Assembly (NCBI GenBank): GCA_963823755.1
Contig: CAWGMP010000017.1
Location: forward strand, 186,001-250,000
DNA: 64,000 nucleotides
From: GCA-003244245 sp963823755
GTDB taxonomy: Bacteria > Actinomycetota > Actinomycetes > Mycobacteriales > Pseudonocardiaceae
Reading direction: 5' to 3'
Shown: one piece after another, positions 8,665 to 16,987 of the stretch
Numbering within the stretch: the first letter of the stretch is position 1
Layout of the letters: each line of letters starts with the position of its first letter
The notes under the pieces: generated by a model
Database searches by the model: none
What the model saw: only the letters and a program-made list of their open reading frames with translations
Told to the model about the DNA's origin: nothing
Position numbers and translations under genes: made by a program

Positions 8665-10149
8665 ATGGACGAGGGCACAGTCACCAAGCAGGACCTGCAG
8701 CGTTACCGGGACAAGGCTCAGCTCTGCCTCGACGCGCTCGCCCGAATGCTCGCCGATGGCTATTTCCGCACCGACCCCCAGACGATGGGGCTGGAGCTGA
8801 AGCTCAACCTCATCGACGAAAACCTTGATCCCGCGATGGCCAACCAGACCGTCCTGCAACACATCGACGACCCGGCCTTTCAAACCGAGCTCGGCCAGCA
8901 CAACATCGAGGTCAACGTCACGCCCCGGCCGCTGGCAGATGACGAAGCACTGGAACTCGAGCGCGAATTGCGAGCCAGCCTGAATACCGCCGCCGACACG
9001 GCCGACGCGGCAGGGGTGGGCCTGGTCATGATCGGTATCCTGCCGACGCTGCGATCAGAGCACTTCGACCCGCGGTGGATGTCGCCCACATCACGCTACG
9101 CGTTACTCAACGAGCAGATCCTGGCCACTCGATCCAAGGACCTGGAGCTCAATATGGAAGGAGTGCCGCTAGCCGGAGGGCGAACAGAACGGTTGCAATA
9201 CGTCGCCGAGTCGATCCTCCCAGAATCCGGGTGCACGTCATCGCAGCTGCACTTACAGATCGCTCCAGATGACTTTGCCGCACATTGGAATGCCGCGCAG
9301 GCACTGGCTGGGGTGCAGGTGGCGGTGGCCGCGAATTCACCGTTCCTGCTCGGTCGGGCACTGTGGCACGAGACTCGCATCCCGTTGTTCGAGCAGGCCA
9401 CCGACACCCGATCGGTCGAGCTACGCAACCAGGGGGAGCGCCCGAGGGTGTGGTTCGGGGAGCGCTGGATCACCTCGATCTTCGACCTGTTCGAGGAGAA
9501 CGTGCGCTACTTCTCGCCGTTGCTGCCACAGACGCAGGACGAGGACCCGCTGGCCGTACTGGCGGCGGGTGAGACGCCGTCACTGTCGGAGCTGCGGTTG
9601 CACAACAGCACGATCTGGCGCTGGAACCGGCCGGTCTACGACGTCGCCGACGGCGTGCCGCACCTGCGCATCGAGAACCGGGTGCTGCCCGCTGGGCCGA
9701 CGGTCATCGACGTGCTCGCCAACGCCGCATTCTTCTTCGGCGCGATGCGTGGGCTCGCTGAGCTCGAGGCGCCGGTGTGGAGCGAGATGCCCTTCCACGC
9801 CGCGCGGGACAACCTGTACACAGGGGCCCGACTGGGCATGGACGCACACCTGTACTGGCCCGGCGCCGGCTCGGCCCGGCCCGATGAGCTGGTGCTGCGC
9901 ACGCTGTTACCCCTGGCCCACGACGGGCTGCGCAGCTGCGGGATGTCCGACGCCGCACGGGAGCGCTACCTCGCGGTGATCGAGCAGCGCTGCGCGACGC
10001 GGCGCACCGGCGCTGGTTGGCAACGTGCCACCGTGCAGCGGCTGACCAGTCGAGGAGCCGACCGTCCAGCCGCATTGGCCGGCATGCTGCGCGGCTACGT
10101 CGAGCACATGCACTCCAACCAGCCGGTACACGCTTGGCCTTCACCCTGA
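8665..10149 (+). CDS. Glutamate-cysteine ligase family (GCS2) protein
   Basis: The 494-aa protein resembles the GCS2 ATP-dependent carboxylate-amine ligases: GLELKLNLIDENLDP near residue 32, QHNIEVNVTPRPL near 80, and HLQIAPDDFAAHWNAAQAL followed by NSPFLLGR. These enzymes form a gamma-glutamyl or similar amide bond via an acyl phosphate. Length and motifs fit the actinobacterial branch that is separate from the ergothioneine enzyme EgtA, so the substrate is uncertain. The gene ends just before a perfect hairpin and converges on the MarR gene. Confidence 0.75.
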   Translation: MDEGTVTKQDLQRYRDKAQLCLDALARMLADGYFRTDPQTMGLELKLNLIDENLDPAMANQTVLQHIDDPAFQTELGQHNIEVNVTPRPLADDEALELERELRASLNTAADTADAAGVGLVMIGILPTLRSEHFDPRWMSPTSRYALLNEQILATRSKDLELNMEGVPLAGGRTERLQYVAESILPESGCTSSQLHLQIAPDDFAAHWNAAQALAGVQVAVAANSPFLLGRALWHETRIPLFEQATDTRSVELRNQGERPRVWFGERWITSIFDLFEENVRYFSPLLPQTQDEDPLAVLAAGETPSLSELRLHNSTIWRWNRPVYDVADGVPHLRIENRVLPAGPTVIDVLANAAFFFGAMRGLAELEAPVWSEMPFHAARDNLYTGARLGMDAHLYWPGAGSARPDELVLRTLLPLAHDGLRSCGMSDAARERYLAVIEQRCATRRTGAGWQRATVQRLTSRGADRPAALAGMLRGYVEHMHSNQPVHAWPSP

Positions 10150-10160
10150 GGCCCGGCAGC

Positions 10161-10198
10161 CGTCGGGCCCGACCGAAACTTCCAGGTCGGGCCCGACG
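10161..10198 (+). terminator. Perfect 14-bp hairpin after the GCS2 gene
   Basis: CGTCGGGCCCGACC at 10161-10174 and its exact complement at 10185-10198 enclose a 10-base loop, starting 12 bases after the stop codon. There is no U-tract, as is common for actinobacterial terminators. Confidence 0.75.
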
Positions 10199-10245
10199 TA
10201 TTCCCAACTGCGTTGCCAGGACTCCCACCACGAAGCCGGCACCAC

Positions 10246-10264
10246 TTAAGTTAGGCTACCCTTC
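10246..10264. promoter_or_regulatory. IdeR/DtxR iron-box-like site
   Basis: TTAAGTTAGGCTACCCTTC matches 15 of 19 positions of the DtxR/IdeR consensus as I remember it (TTAGGTTAGSCTAACCTAA). It lies between two convergent genes, where no promoter is expected, so it may be a relic or a chance match. Confidence 0.3.
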
Positions 10265-10293
10265 GTTAACTGTCAACCGCCCGCCGACATCTC

Positions 10294-10722
10294 TCACCCA
10301 CTCGCCATCCGGTCGATGATCTCTGCAGCGCGGCACAGCACGCCGCGCTCGTCGGCCGAGAGCTCAGCCAGGCGGGCGTCGAGCCAGCGCTCTCGTGCGT
10401 TGACCTCCGCATCGACGTAGCCGCGGCCGGCGTCGGTCAACACCACCACGATCTGCCGGCCGTCGGTCGGGTGCGGACTGCGTTGGACGAAGCCGTGTTC
10501 TGCCAGCGCGGCGATGACCCGAGTCATCGACGGCGGTTGCACCCGCTCGCGGGCCGCCAACTCTCCGAGGCTCATCGGGCCGTGCTGGTGCAGCGAAGCC
10601 ATTGCGGAGAGCTGGGTAAGGGTAGCCACCGCCTCGGTATCACGTTGAGCCCGCAACCGCCGGTTGAGCCGGACCACGGCAAGCCTGAGCCGGCTGGCCA
10701 GCACCGGCTGAGTCATGGTCAT
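10294..10722 (-). CDS. MarR family transcriptional regulator
   Basis: The protein of about 142 aa is a winged-helix MarR regulator. HGPMSLGELAARERVQPPSMTRVIAALAEHGFVQR (about 46-80) is the helix-turn-helix, followed by the wing PTDGRQIVVVLTDAGR. The start is one of two nearby ATGs (10722 or 10716), and neither has a good ribosome site. It is divergent from a DUF2530 gene, with an inverted repeat between the starts that is a likely self-regulatory operator. A MarR gene occupies the same relative place in mycobacteria. The ligand is unknown. Confidence 0.85.
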   Translation of the reverse strand: MTMTQPVLASRLRLAVVRLNRRLRAQRDTEAVATLTQLSAMASLHQHGPMSLGELAARERVQPPSMTRVIAALAEHGFVQRSPHPTDGRQIVVVLTDAGRGYVDAEVNARERWLDARLAELSADERGVLCRAAEIIDRMASG

Positions 10723-10738
10723 ATCGTCAGCATAGCTA

Positions 10739-10756
10739 GTTACCTGGCCATGTAAC
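10739..10756. promoter_or_regulatory. Inverted-repeat operator between MarR and DUF2530 genes
   Basis: GTTAC, eight bases, GTAAC: an 18-bp inverted repeat 17 bases upstream of the MarR start and 50 bases before the divergent gene. Size and place fit a MarR operator; it is only five bases per arm. Confidence 0.45.
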
Positions 10757-10805
10757 GGGAGGCACCGCCTGCCACTCATGGGCATAAACGGCGCTAGTAT
10801 GCCTC

Positions 10806-11036
10806 ATGCCCGCTCCGCTGCCTCGCAGGCTCGCCGATCCGCGGCCGGCGGTCGGCATCGGCACTGTCACGTGGTTCGCTGCGGCGGTAGTACTCCCGAT
10901 CGCCGGTGAGCCACCAACGTGGACATGGGCCTGCCTGACCGGTGGATTACTCGGCCTGACCGGTCTTGCGATGATCCGCTGGCAGCGCAGTGCAGCCCGG
11001 CGCGGCGCTCGAAGCGCACAGCGAGACTTGGTCTGA
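10806..11036 (+). CDS. DUF2530-type small membrane protein
   Basis: The 76-aa protein has two hydrophobic helices (GIGTVTWFAAAVVLPIAG and WTWACLTGGLLGLTGLAM) followed by a basic end RWQRSAARRGARSAQ. This layout is that of DUF2530 proteins found next to MarR genes in actinobacteria. It is probably membrane-embedded with the basic end in the cytoplasm. It is divergent from the MarR gene, so the shared operator may control both. Confidence 0.7.
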   Translation: MPAPLPRRLADPRPAVGIGTVTWFAAAVVLPIAGEPPTWTWACLTGGLLGLTGLAMIRWQRSAARRGARSAQRDLV

Positions 11037-11056
11037 GCTCTCCGCTGGGGAGACGA

Positions 11057-12079
11057 TCACTGCCCGACAACCGAGCGACCGGCTCCCTCCACGCGCTCAG
11101 CTGCCGATGGTGGGCTGGGTGGACTGTCCGGGTGCACGGGAATCCGCAGGGTGAAGGTGGAGCCGGTGCCAGGCCTGCTCCACAACCGGACGTCACCACC
11201 ATGATTGGCCGCAACGTGCTTGACGATCGCCAACCCCAACCCAGTACCACCGGTAGACCGGCTCCGCGCCTGATCGATACGAAAAAACCGCTCGAACACC
11301 CGCTCCTGATGCTCAGCAGCGATACCCAGACCGCGGTCGGTCACCGCGATCTCCACCAAACCATCGACCAACCGCCGACTCACCGACACCGGACTACCCG
11401 ACTGAGAGTAAGAAACCGCATTATCCAACAAATTCGACAACGCCGTCACCAACAACGTGGCATCACCACTCAACAACAACCCACTCGGCGGATCAACAGT
11501 GATCCGGATATCGGCCGACTCAGCAGCCAACCGACACCGATCCAACGCCTCACACACCACCTGGTCAACCTCCACCGTCCCCAACTCCGGCAACCGCTCC
11601 GCACCCTGCAACCGCGACAACGCGATCAACTCCGTCACCAACATGCCCAACCGGTTAGCCTCATGAAGAATCTTGGTACCAAACCGACGCACCTCATGCG
11701 GATCATCAGCAGCATCCAGCACCGCCTCCGCCAACAACGCCATCGCCCCCACCGGCGTCTTCAACTCATGACTGACATTGGCCACGAAATCCCGCCGAGT
11801 CGCCTCCAACCGAACTACATCCGATTCGTCCTGCGCGCACCCGTCCAGACGTGGCCCGTAGGCCAGACTCAGTTCGACGGTGGAGCGGTTGGCCAGCATC
11901 GCCTCGCCGGTCCGGTTGAGCAACACCACGCCGTGGTGCACGGAGAACACGAACCGCTGGACCATACCGGCTACGGTCGCACCGCCCAGGAACGGCGGCA
12001 CCACCATCCCACTGCGGCGACCGATGAAGATCCCGATCACCAACGCGCCGAACGCGGTGATCACAGCTGCAAACGTCAC
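11057..12079 (-). CDS. SenX3/PhoR-like sensor histidine kinase, shortened sensor part
   Basis: The product is 340 aa from the GTG at 12079; a TTG at 12109 is an alternative. It has one N-terminal membrane helix, a short PAS-like remnant (GVVLLNRTGEAMLAN), then the HisKA box FVANVSHELKTPVGAM with phospho-acceptor His at about 104. The N box is NLLDNAVSYS and the G boxes are DRGLGI and GGTGLGLAI. Compared with SenX3, much of the PAS and linker part between VELSLAYG and VRLEATRRDF is missing. No response regulator is adjacent. Roughly 11230-11815 uses codons ending in T or G on its strand, unlike neighbouring genes, which suggests a recombined segment. Confidence 0.8.
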   Translation of the reverse strand: MTFAAVITAFGALVIGIFIGRRSGMVVPPFLGGATVAGMVQRFVFSVHHGVVLLNRTGEAMLANRSTVELSLAYGPRLDGCAQDESDVVRLEATRRDFVANVSHELKTPVGAMALLAEAVLDAADDPHEVRRFGTKILHEANRLGMLVTELIALSRLQGAERLPELGTVEVDQVVCEALDRCRLAAESADIRITVDPPSGLLLSGDATLLVTALSNLLDNAVSYSQSGSPVSVSRRLVDGLVEIAVTDRGLGIAAEHQERVFERFFRIDQARSRSTGGTGLGLAIVKHVAANHGGDVRLWSRPGTGSTFTLRIPVHPDSPPSPPSAAERVEGAGRSVVGQ

Positions 12080-12109
12080 GGAACATCGTAAACACCCAAA
12101 AGGGTGCAA

Positions 12110-12486
12110 TTCCTAGCCATAACGCACTATGAGTCATCAAATTACCCCAAATAGGGCAATATTTCGTCCCTAGTTCACCGTTGGTTCATCCCTTGGTGTC
12201 GAGTTGACAGGACAACGAGTGACTACGGGTCAATGACGCGGTAGTGCAGCGTGATCGACCAGCTCAGGCAGCACTCGGTCCGGGGCCGATCTCAGCGCGC
12301 GGTCGGGGTGTGGGAGGTCCGAAGCTCAGAGATCCCGTGTCCTCTCGATCGAGTGGCCAGCGGCTTCGATATCACCCGTAATGTGTACGCGTACGACATG
12401 ACCGGCCACAGACGGAAGTCTGAACGGCCAGCGAACAGCGGCGATCAATCGGCATTCGGGGGACGTCTGGTGCGGCTGCCCTCTCC
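12110..12486. other. Intergenic region upstream of the sensor kinase
   Basis: The first 90 bases are AT-rich and carry a PHO-box-like direct repeat (annotated separately). The remainder, 12200-12486, shows no supported gene and separates the kinase from the 3' end of the next minus-strand gene. Confidence 0.5.
12173..12194 (+). promoter_or_regulatory. PHO-box-like direct repeat
   Basis: Two 11-bp units follow each other directly: GTTCACCGTTG (12173-12183) and GTTCATCCCTT (12184-12194). PhoP boxes in Streptomyces are 11-bp direct repeats of the GTTCAC type. The site is about 95 bases upstream of the SenX3/PhoR-like kinase start. Confidence 0.55.
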
Positions 12487-15354
12487 CTATCGACGTGGCT
12501 GGCCCGAGCTGATGAGTAGCAAGGCGGCTCGGACCGGGTCAGCGGCGTGCACGGCGCCGTCCGGGGTGACCCAGAACGGCACCGAGCGCTCGGCGGCGCC
12601 GTAACGTACTCGCAGTTGCTCATGCAGCTGCAGCGTCCCGTCGGGGACGGCGAGGCCGGCCGCGGCGCACACCGCCACCACCTCCACCAAGTCGGCCCAT
12701 CGCACCACCCGCCCCCCACCGGCCTCGAGCAGCTCAGCGGCCACCTGCTCAGAGGCGAGCGGCAGGTCCAGCAAGTCAGCCAAGGTGCCAGGGTCTCCAC
12801 CGGATACCAATCCGCCGGCAGGCAGCACCGCGGCCAGCCACGGCGAGTCGAGCACCACCGCACGGTCGGCGTCGAGCACCTCACCGGTCACCGCCCGTAC
12901 CCGAGCCGGGGGTTCCACGTCGGCCGGGTCGAGGTCGGCGGCGGCCAGCGCGGCATGCGCGGCGTGCACTACAGCGGGCGTGATCGTGCGCGCCGGGTCG
13001 GCCAGCCGAGCCAGCAGGTCAGCGGCATCGGCGGGCCCGGTAACGATCAAACCGGCGCGCACCCCGGCAGTGGCGAGCAACGCCTCGGCGGTGTCGCACA
13101 CCGGTACCACGTCGTAGAGACCCTCCAGCCCACCAGCTCCGGGGAGCCGCCAGTGCGGCGGCGGGTGGCCGCCGAGCCGGGCGTAGCGGGCCAGCCACCA
13201 ACCGGTGTAGCCGCCAGGTTGGCGCAGCGCGGCCAAGCCAGCTGGCTCGGCGGCGATCCGGCGCAGCGCCAACGGCCAGCACTTATCGTCGACGAGGTCC
13301 AGATCCTGGACGGCGAGCAGCCGCGCGGGCGGGGCGCCGTCAACGTCCTGTGCCTGTGCCCACCACTGCTCCTCGCCATCCAGATCATGGCTCGGGCCGT
13401 CCGGGTGTGGATCATCGAGCACCGCGAACGAGTCCAGTACGCCCACCGCCCGCAGCGCTGTCACCGGGTGTCGGGCGGCAACAGCAGGGTCCAGCACGCC
13501 CAGCGGCGCGTCCGGGGCGAGCAGTCCCCGCAAAGCCCCACCGGGTAGCACCAGCTCGTCGGCCCGGCGCGGCGCCCCGGTCTCGTCGGGCAGCGCCAAC
13601 GTGCCCAGCCACGGTCGGGCACTGCCATCGCCGGCCGCTGTGGCGAGCCGGCCGGCCAGCGACAACACCGCCACGGCGAGTCCGGTGACGTCGAGCCCGT
13701 TGTCGGCGTCATCGACGCTGCGCTCGATGGCGGGACGCAGCGCATCAAGCAGCTCCGCCGGACCCACCGGCTGAGCCCCGAGCCGCTCCAGGAGCGGGTG
13801 CGCAGCATCCGGGTGGACCAGCCGCAGCTCGGTGGGCACTCCGGCAACATCGACCGAGCCACCCAGCAGCACCCCACGCGGGCCGGTGACGGTGCGTCCA
13901 TCAGCCAGCGGGACGGGCAGCGCACCGAGTTCCTCGCGGGCCGCCGGATCCGCGTCGAGCAGGGGAAACAGCGTCGAATAACAGCGCCACCACCACTGCG
14001 GTGGCCGGTCCAGCCCGGCCAACAGCTCAACGATGGCCGCCGGACACAGCCGGGTCACGCCGAGCGCGGTGAGTGCGGCGATGTGCGCAGGCCCGGCCAT
14101 CTCGGCATCGAGCAGCTCCGGGGTGACGTCTGCGAGCAGGTCGGTCAGCTCAGGCAACGGCACATCCAGCACAACGGCGTCGGCCGGCGCGATCTCGCCG
14201 CCGGAGGCGCCGGGCAGCCACTGGACGTGACGCAGGGCCTCGAGTACCGCATCGCGCAGTGCCGCGTCGACCTCGCTGGCCGGGAACCCCGGGGTGGGCA
14301 CCAGCGCGATGCGCTGAGGTGGCGCCAGAGCTGCGGCGAGCTCTGGGTAAGCCCGCGCGGCAGCATCGAACAACAAGTCGACGGCGGGCCCGGGATGAAC
14401 GTGACGCCGTGACGAGTCGACGGGCACCGTGGCGATCAGCCGCGCGGGCAGGGTGAGCCGCTCCACGGTCGGCGTGGGAGCATGCAGCACCTCCCCGGTC
14501 AGCGGTAGCGGGGCGCCGTCGGGGCTCACAGGCAGTGCCCAGCACAGGCTCCACTCCGGTCGCGCCTCGGGCCCAAGACCGGTCAGGGCAGCCGCCGGAA
14601 GCAGCCCGGTTCGGCGCACCACCCGCCAGCGGCTCAGCTCTGGACCATGGTGCACCAGCACCGGGTCCTCGCCCTCGCGGCGCAGCACCCGACCACCGAT
14701 GTCGATGCGGTGCAGCCACGGTAGCGCCAGCAACAGATCACCGGCCTCGCTCACGAACGCTGCGAGCAGCGCCTCCGGGTCGATCCCGGCGCGCAACGGC
14801 AACCGGACCTCGGTGTCGAACCCGGCTGGCGGCCGGCCCTCGGCAGGCCACACCATCCGCAGCACCGGGGGCCGACCGCCGCGCCGGCTCAATTCGGCGC
14901 GCAGTGCCGGGTCATCGGCCACCGCGTGGGCAGTGCGCTGCGCGGAGAACTCCACCCCGCCGGAGCGGGAGACGACCCGCGGTGCGTCGGTGACCCCCAG
15001 GACCGCCGCGAAGCCGACCCCGAACCGACCTACGCTGTCACCCGCCCGCTTGGCCGAGGCGCGCAGCGCTGCCAGTGCGGCCACCCCGGCGGTGTCCAGC
15101 AGCACCCCGGTGTTCGCGGCGCGCAGTTCGCCCTCATCGATGGTGACCTGAAGGTGCCCCGGAACACCTGCGCGTTGCGCGGCGTCTGCCGCGTTCTGCG
15201 CCAGCTCGACGAGCAACCGGTCTGCGTAACCGAGCAGGGCGAGGTCGGACTCGGCGTTGGCATCCTCCCGAAACCGCGTCGGGGACCCCCGCCAAGCGGC
15301 CAGCACCCCGTCACGCAGCGCAGCAGTGCCGAACGGATCCTCGCTGGGGTTCAC
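12487..15354 (-). CDS. Sacsin/HSP90-type GHKL ATPase-domain protein
   Basis: The 955-aa protein begins with a GHKL/HSP90-like ATPase domain: ELAQNAADAAQRAG (N-box asparagine), LRAANTG, and VGRFGVGFAAVLG (about residues 45-135). This is the arrangement of the sacsin N-terminal repeat. The rest is long, alanine- and leucine-rich and without recognised motifs. The GTG at 15354 overlaps the stop of the DUF3027 gene (GTGA), so the two are translationally coupled; the frame is open further upstream but would overlap that gene. Similar large proteins accompany DUF3027 in actinobacteria. A chaperone-like role is inferred. Confidence 0.8.
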   Translation of the reverse strand: MNPSEDPFGTAALRDGVLAAWRGSPTRFREDANAESDLALLGYADRLLVELAQNAADAAQRAGVPGHLQVTIDEGELRAANTGVLLDTAGVAALAALRASAKRAGDSVGRFGVGFAAVLGVTDAPRVVSRSGGVEFSAQRTAHAVADDPALRAELSRRGGRPPVLRMVWPAEGRPPAGFDTEVRLPLRAGIDPEALLAAFVSEAGDLLLALPWLHRIDIGGRVLRREGEDPVLVHHGPELSRWRVVRRTGLLPAAALTGLGPEARPEWSLCWALPVSPDGAPLPLTGEVLHAPTPTVERLTLPARLIATVPVDSSRRHVHPGPAVDLLFDAAARAYPELAAALAPPQRIALVPTPGFPASEVDAALRDAVLEALRHVQWLPGASGGEIAPADAVVLDVPLPELTDLLADVTPELLDAEMAGPAHIAALTALGVTRLCPAAIVELLAGLDRPPQWWWRCYSTLFPLLDADPAAREELGALPVPLADGRTVTGPRGVLLGGSVDVAGVPTELRLVHPDAAHPLLERLGAQPVGPAELLDALRPAIERSVDDADNGLDVTGLAVAVLSLAGRLATAAGDGSARPWLGTLALPDETGAPRRADELVLPGGALRGLLAPDAPLGVLDPAVAARHPVTALRAVGVLDSFAVLDDPHPDGPSHDLDGEEQWWAQAQDVDGAPPARLLAVQDLDLVDDKCWPLALRRIAAEPAGLAALRQPGGYTGWWLARYARLGGHPPPHWRLPGAGGLEGLYDVVPVCDTAEALLATAGVRAGLIVTGPADAADLLARLADPARTITPAVVHAAHAALAAADLDPADVEPPARVRAVTGEVLDADRAVVLDSPWLAAVLPAGGLVSGGDPGTLADLLDLPLASEQVAAELLEAGGGRVVRWADLVEVVAVCAAAGLAVPDGTLQLHEQLRVRYGAAERSVPFWVTPDGAVHAADPVRAALLLISSGQPRR

Positions 15355-16112
15355 TCCACCGGTGCCCGGGGCAGCAACTCCACCTCGGCATCGTCGTAGA
15401 CCAGCTCGGCGACCGGCACGTTCGGGCTGGTGTCCACCCGCACCTCGGAATGCGCTCCGCAGCCGAACTCGGCGTGCACGACCTGGCCGTCGGCTGGAGC
15501 CAGATCGTTGCCGCAGACCCCGAGGGCGGCCGCGAGCAGGCCACCGAGCGGAAGGTAGAAACCGCAGGTGACGCACCGAGCGGGGGCACTACGGGCCATC
15601 TCGGAGTCAGGGCCGCGGTCACTGTCGCGCCAACGCTCCAATAACGCCAGGCGAGCATCACGACTCAGCACCCGGAGCCGTCCCAGGCCAAGCTCCGGGC
15701 TGAGCGGCTCCGCTGCTGGATCGGCGTCGTCGAGGAGGTAACCGGGCACCAGCCGGGGGTCATCCGGGTCGGTCGGTAGCAGATCGCCGACCCCGAGGTC
15801 CCCTGCCCGCAACCGCTGGGTCCACGGCAGCCAGGGGGGCGCGACCAGCGCGTCCGGACCGGGTAGCAGCACCACTTCGCTGACCGTCACCGGGGTCGCC
15901 GGACCCGCCGAGGCCACCGTGACCGCCCAGCGCCAACCGCGGTAGCCAGGTAACCCGGCTTCGAACAGGTGCGTGACCGCGCCACCGTCCTCGGTCTGGG
16001 TCTCCACGTGTTCGCCTACCGGGTTGTCGCACGCCTCGACCTGCGCCGCCCGACGGGCCAGCTCGACGGCCTCCAGGAGGTCGGAGCCTGGCGCGGTAGT
16101 GTCGGCAATCAC
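15351..16112 (-). CDS. DUF3027 domain protein
   Basis: The 253-aa protein contains the DUF3027 core, including HLFEAGLPGYRGWRWAVTVA and LLPGPDALVAPPWLPW. A cysteine pair CVTC near the C-terminus, with further cysteines in GVCGND and FGCGAH, could bind zinc. The GTG at 16112 lies only 10 bases from the start of the divergent lipoprotein gene, so its mRNA leader must be very short or absent. Function is unknown; coupling to the GHKL ATPase gene suggests they work together. Confidence 0.75.
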   Translation of the reverse strand: MIADTTAPGSDLLEAVELARRAAQVEACDNPVGEHVETQTEDGGAVTHLFEAGLPGYRGWRWAVTVASAGPATPVTVSEVVLLPGPDALVAPPWLPWTQRLRAGDLGVGDLLPTDPDDPRLVPGYLLDDADPAAEPLSPELGLGRLRVLSRDARLALLERWRDSDRGPDSEMARSAPARCVTCGFYLPLGGLLAAALGVCGNDLAPADGQVVHAEFGCGAHSEVRVDTSPNVPVAELVYDDAEVELLPRAPVE

Positions 16113-16122
16113 GAGTCCGATT

Positions 16123-16950
16123 GTGCCGCACCGGCGATCCGCACCGACAACCCGGCCGGCGCGGCCCGGTGTCGCTGTGCTGGCGGTTGCTGTGCTGGCG
16201 GTCGCTGTGTCGGCAGCGGGGCTTGCCGGCTGCGCCACGCGGTACTCGACCGTCGAACAGCTACGTGTACAGGTGCTGGCCAGCCTCCCGCACGACCCGA
16301 CGATGTACACCGAGGGCCTGGAGATCCGCGACGGAGTGCTCTACGAAGCCAGCGGGCTGGTCGGGCAGTCCCGGGTCCGGGCAACCACCCTGTCCAGCAC
16401 CGCCACGCTGCGGGAGGTGACACTGCCCGCTCCGCTGTTCGGTGAGGGGATCACCGTCACCGGTCCCCGGTTGTGGCAGTTGACCTGGACCAACGGGGTG
16501 GCCATCGAGCGGGATCCGGCGACGCTCGCGCAGCGCCGCGCGGTGACCTACCAGGGTGAGGGTTGGGGCCTGTGCCACGACGGGCATCGGCTGGTGATGA
16601 GCGACGGTACCGACCGGCTGACCTTCCGGGACCCGGTGACTTTCGCACCGTCGGGCCAGGTGCAGGTCCACCTTGACGGAGAGCCGGTGCACCGGCTCAA
16701 CGAGCTGGAATGCGCGGGCGGCGTCATCTGGGCCAATGTCTTCCAGACCGACCGTATCCTGCGCATCAACCCCGGCACCGGTGCCGTGACCGGTGTGGTC
16801 GACGCGTCCGGGCTGCTCGACACACAGCCGCGGTCGGAAGGAGACGTGCTCAACGGCATCGCGGCGATCCCGGGGACCGACCAGTTCCTGATCACCGGCA
16901 AGCACTGGCCGTCGCTGTTCCGGGTTCGCTTCGTCCCCCGATCCGCATAG
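16123..16950 (+). CDS. Glutaminyl-peptide cyclotransferase, lipoprotein
   Basis: The 275-aa protein has a twin-arginine-containing N-terminus, a hydrophobic stretch and a lipobox LAGC (cysteine near residue 36), so it is probably membrane-anchored outside the cell. The mature part is the plant/bacterial-type glutaminyl cyclotransferase propeller: PHDPTMYTEGLEIRDGVLYEASGL, LNELECAGGVIWANVFQTDRI and DVLNGIA. Such enzymes turn N-terminal glutamine into pyroglutamate. A 15-bp unit encoding AVLAV is tandemly repeated in the signal peptide. GTG at 16123 is chosen because it places basic residues before the hydrophobic segment. Confidence 0.85.
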   Translation: MPHRRSAPTTRPARPGVAVLAVAVLAVAVSAAGLAGCATRYSTVEQLRVQVLASLPHDPTMYTEGLEIRDGVLYEASGLVGQSRVRATTLSSTATLREVTLPAPLFGEGITVTGPRLWQLTWTNGVAIERDPATLAQRRAVTYQGEGWGLCHDGHRLVMSDGTDRLTFRDPVTFAPSGQVQVHLDGEPVHRLNELECAGGVIWANVFQTDRILRINPGTGAVTGVVDASGLLDTQPRSEGDVLNGIAAIPGTDQFLITGKHWPSLFRVRFVPRSA

Positions 16951-16987
16951 CCGGGGACGAGCGCCGGGATGTTCCCGGTGGTGCAGG

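Noticed and set aside
10919..12091. 390-codon open frame on the plus strand
   Set aside because: Antisense to the sensor kinase; the translation is low-complexity with many R, H, Q and T.
12547..13548. 333-codon open frame on the plus strand
   Set aside because: Antisense to the GHKL ATPase gene, glycine/arginine-rich shadow of a GC-rich coding strand.
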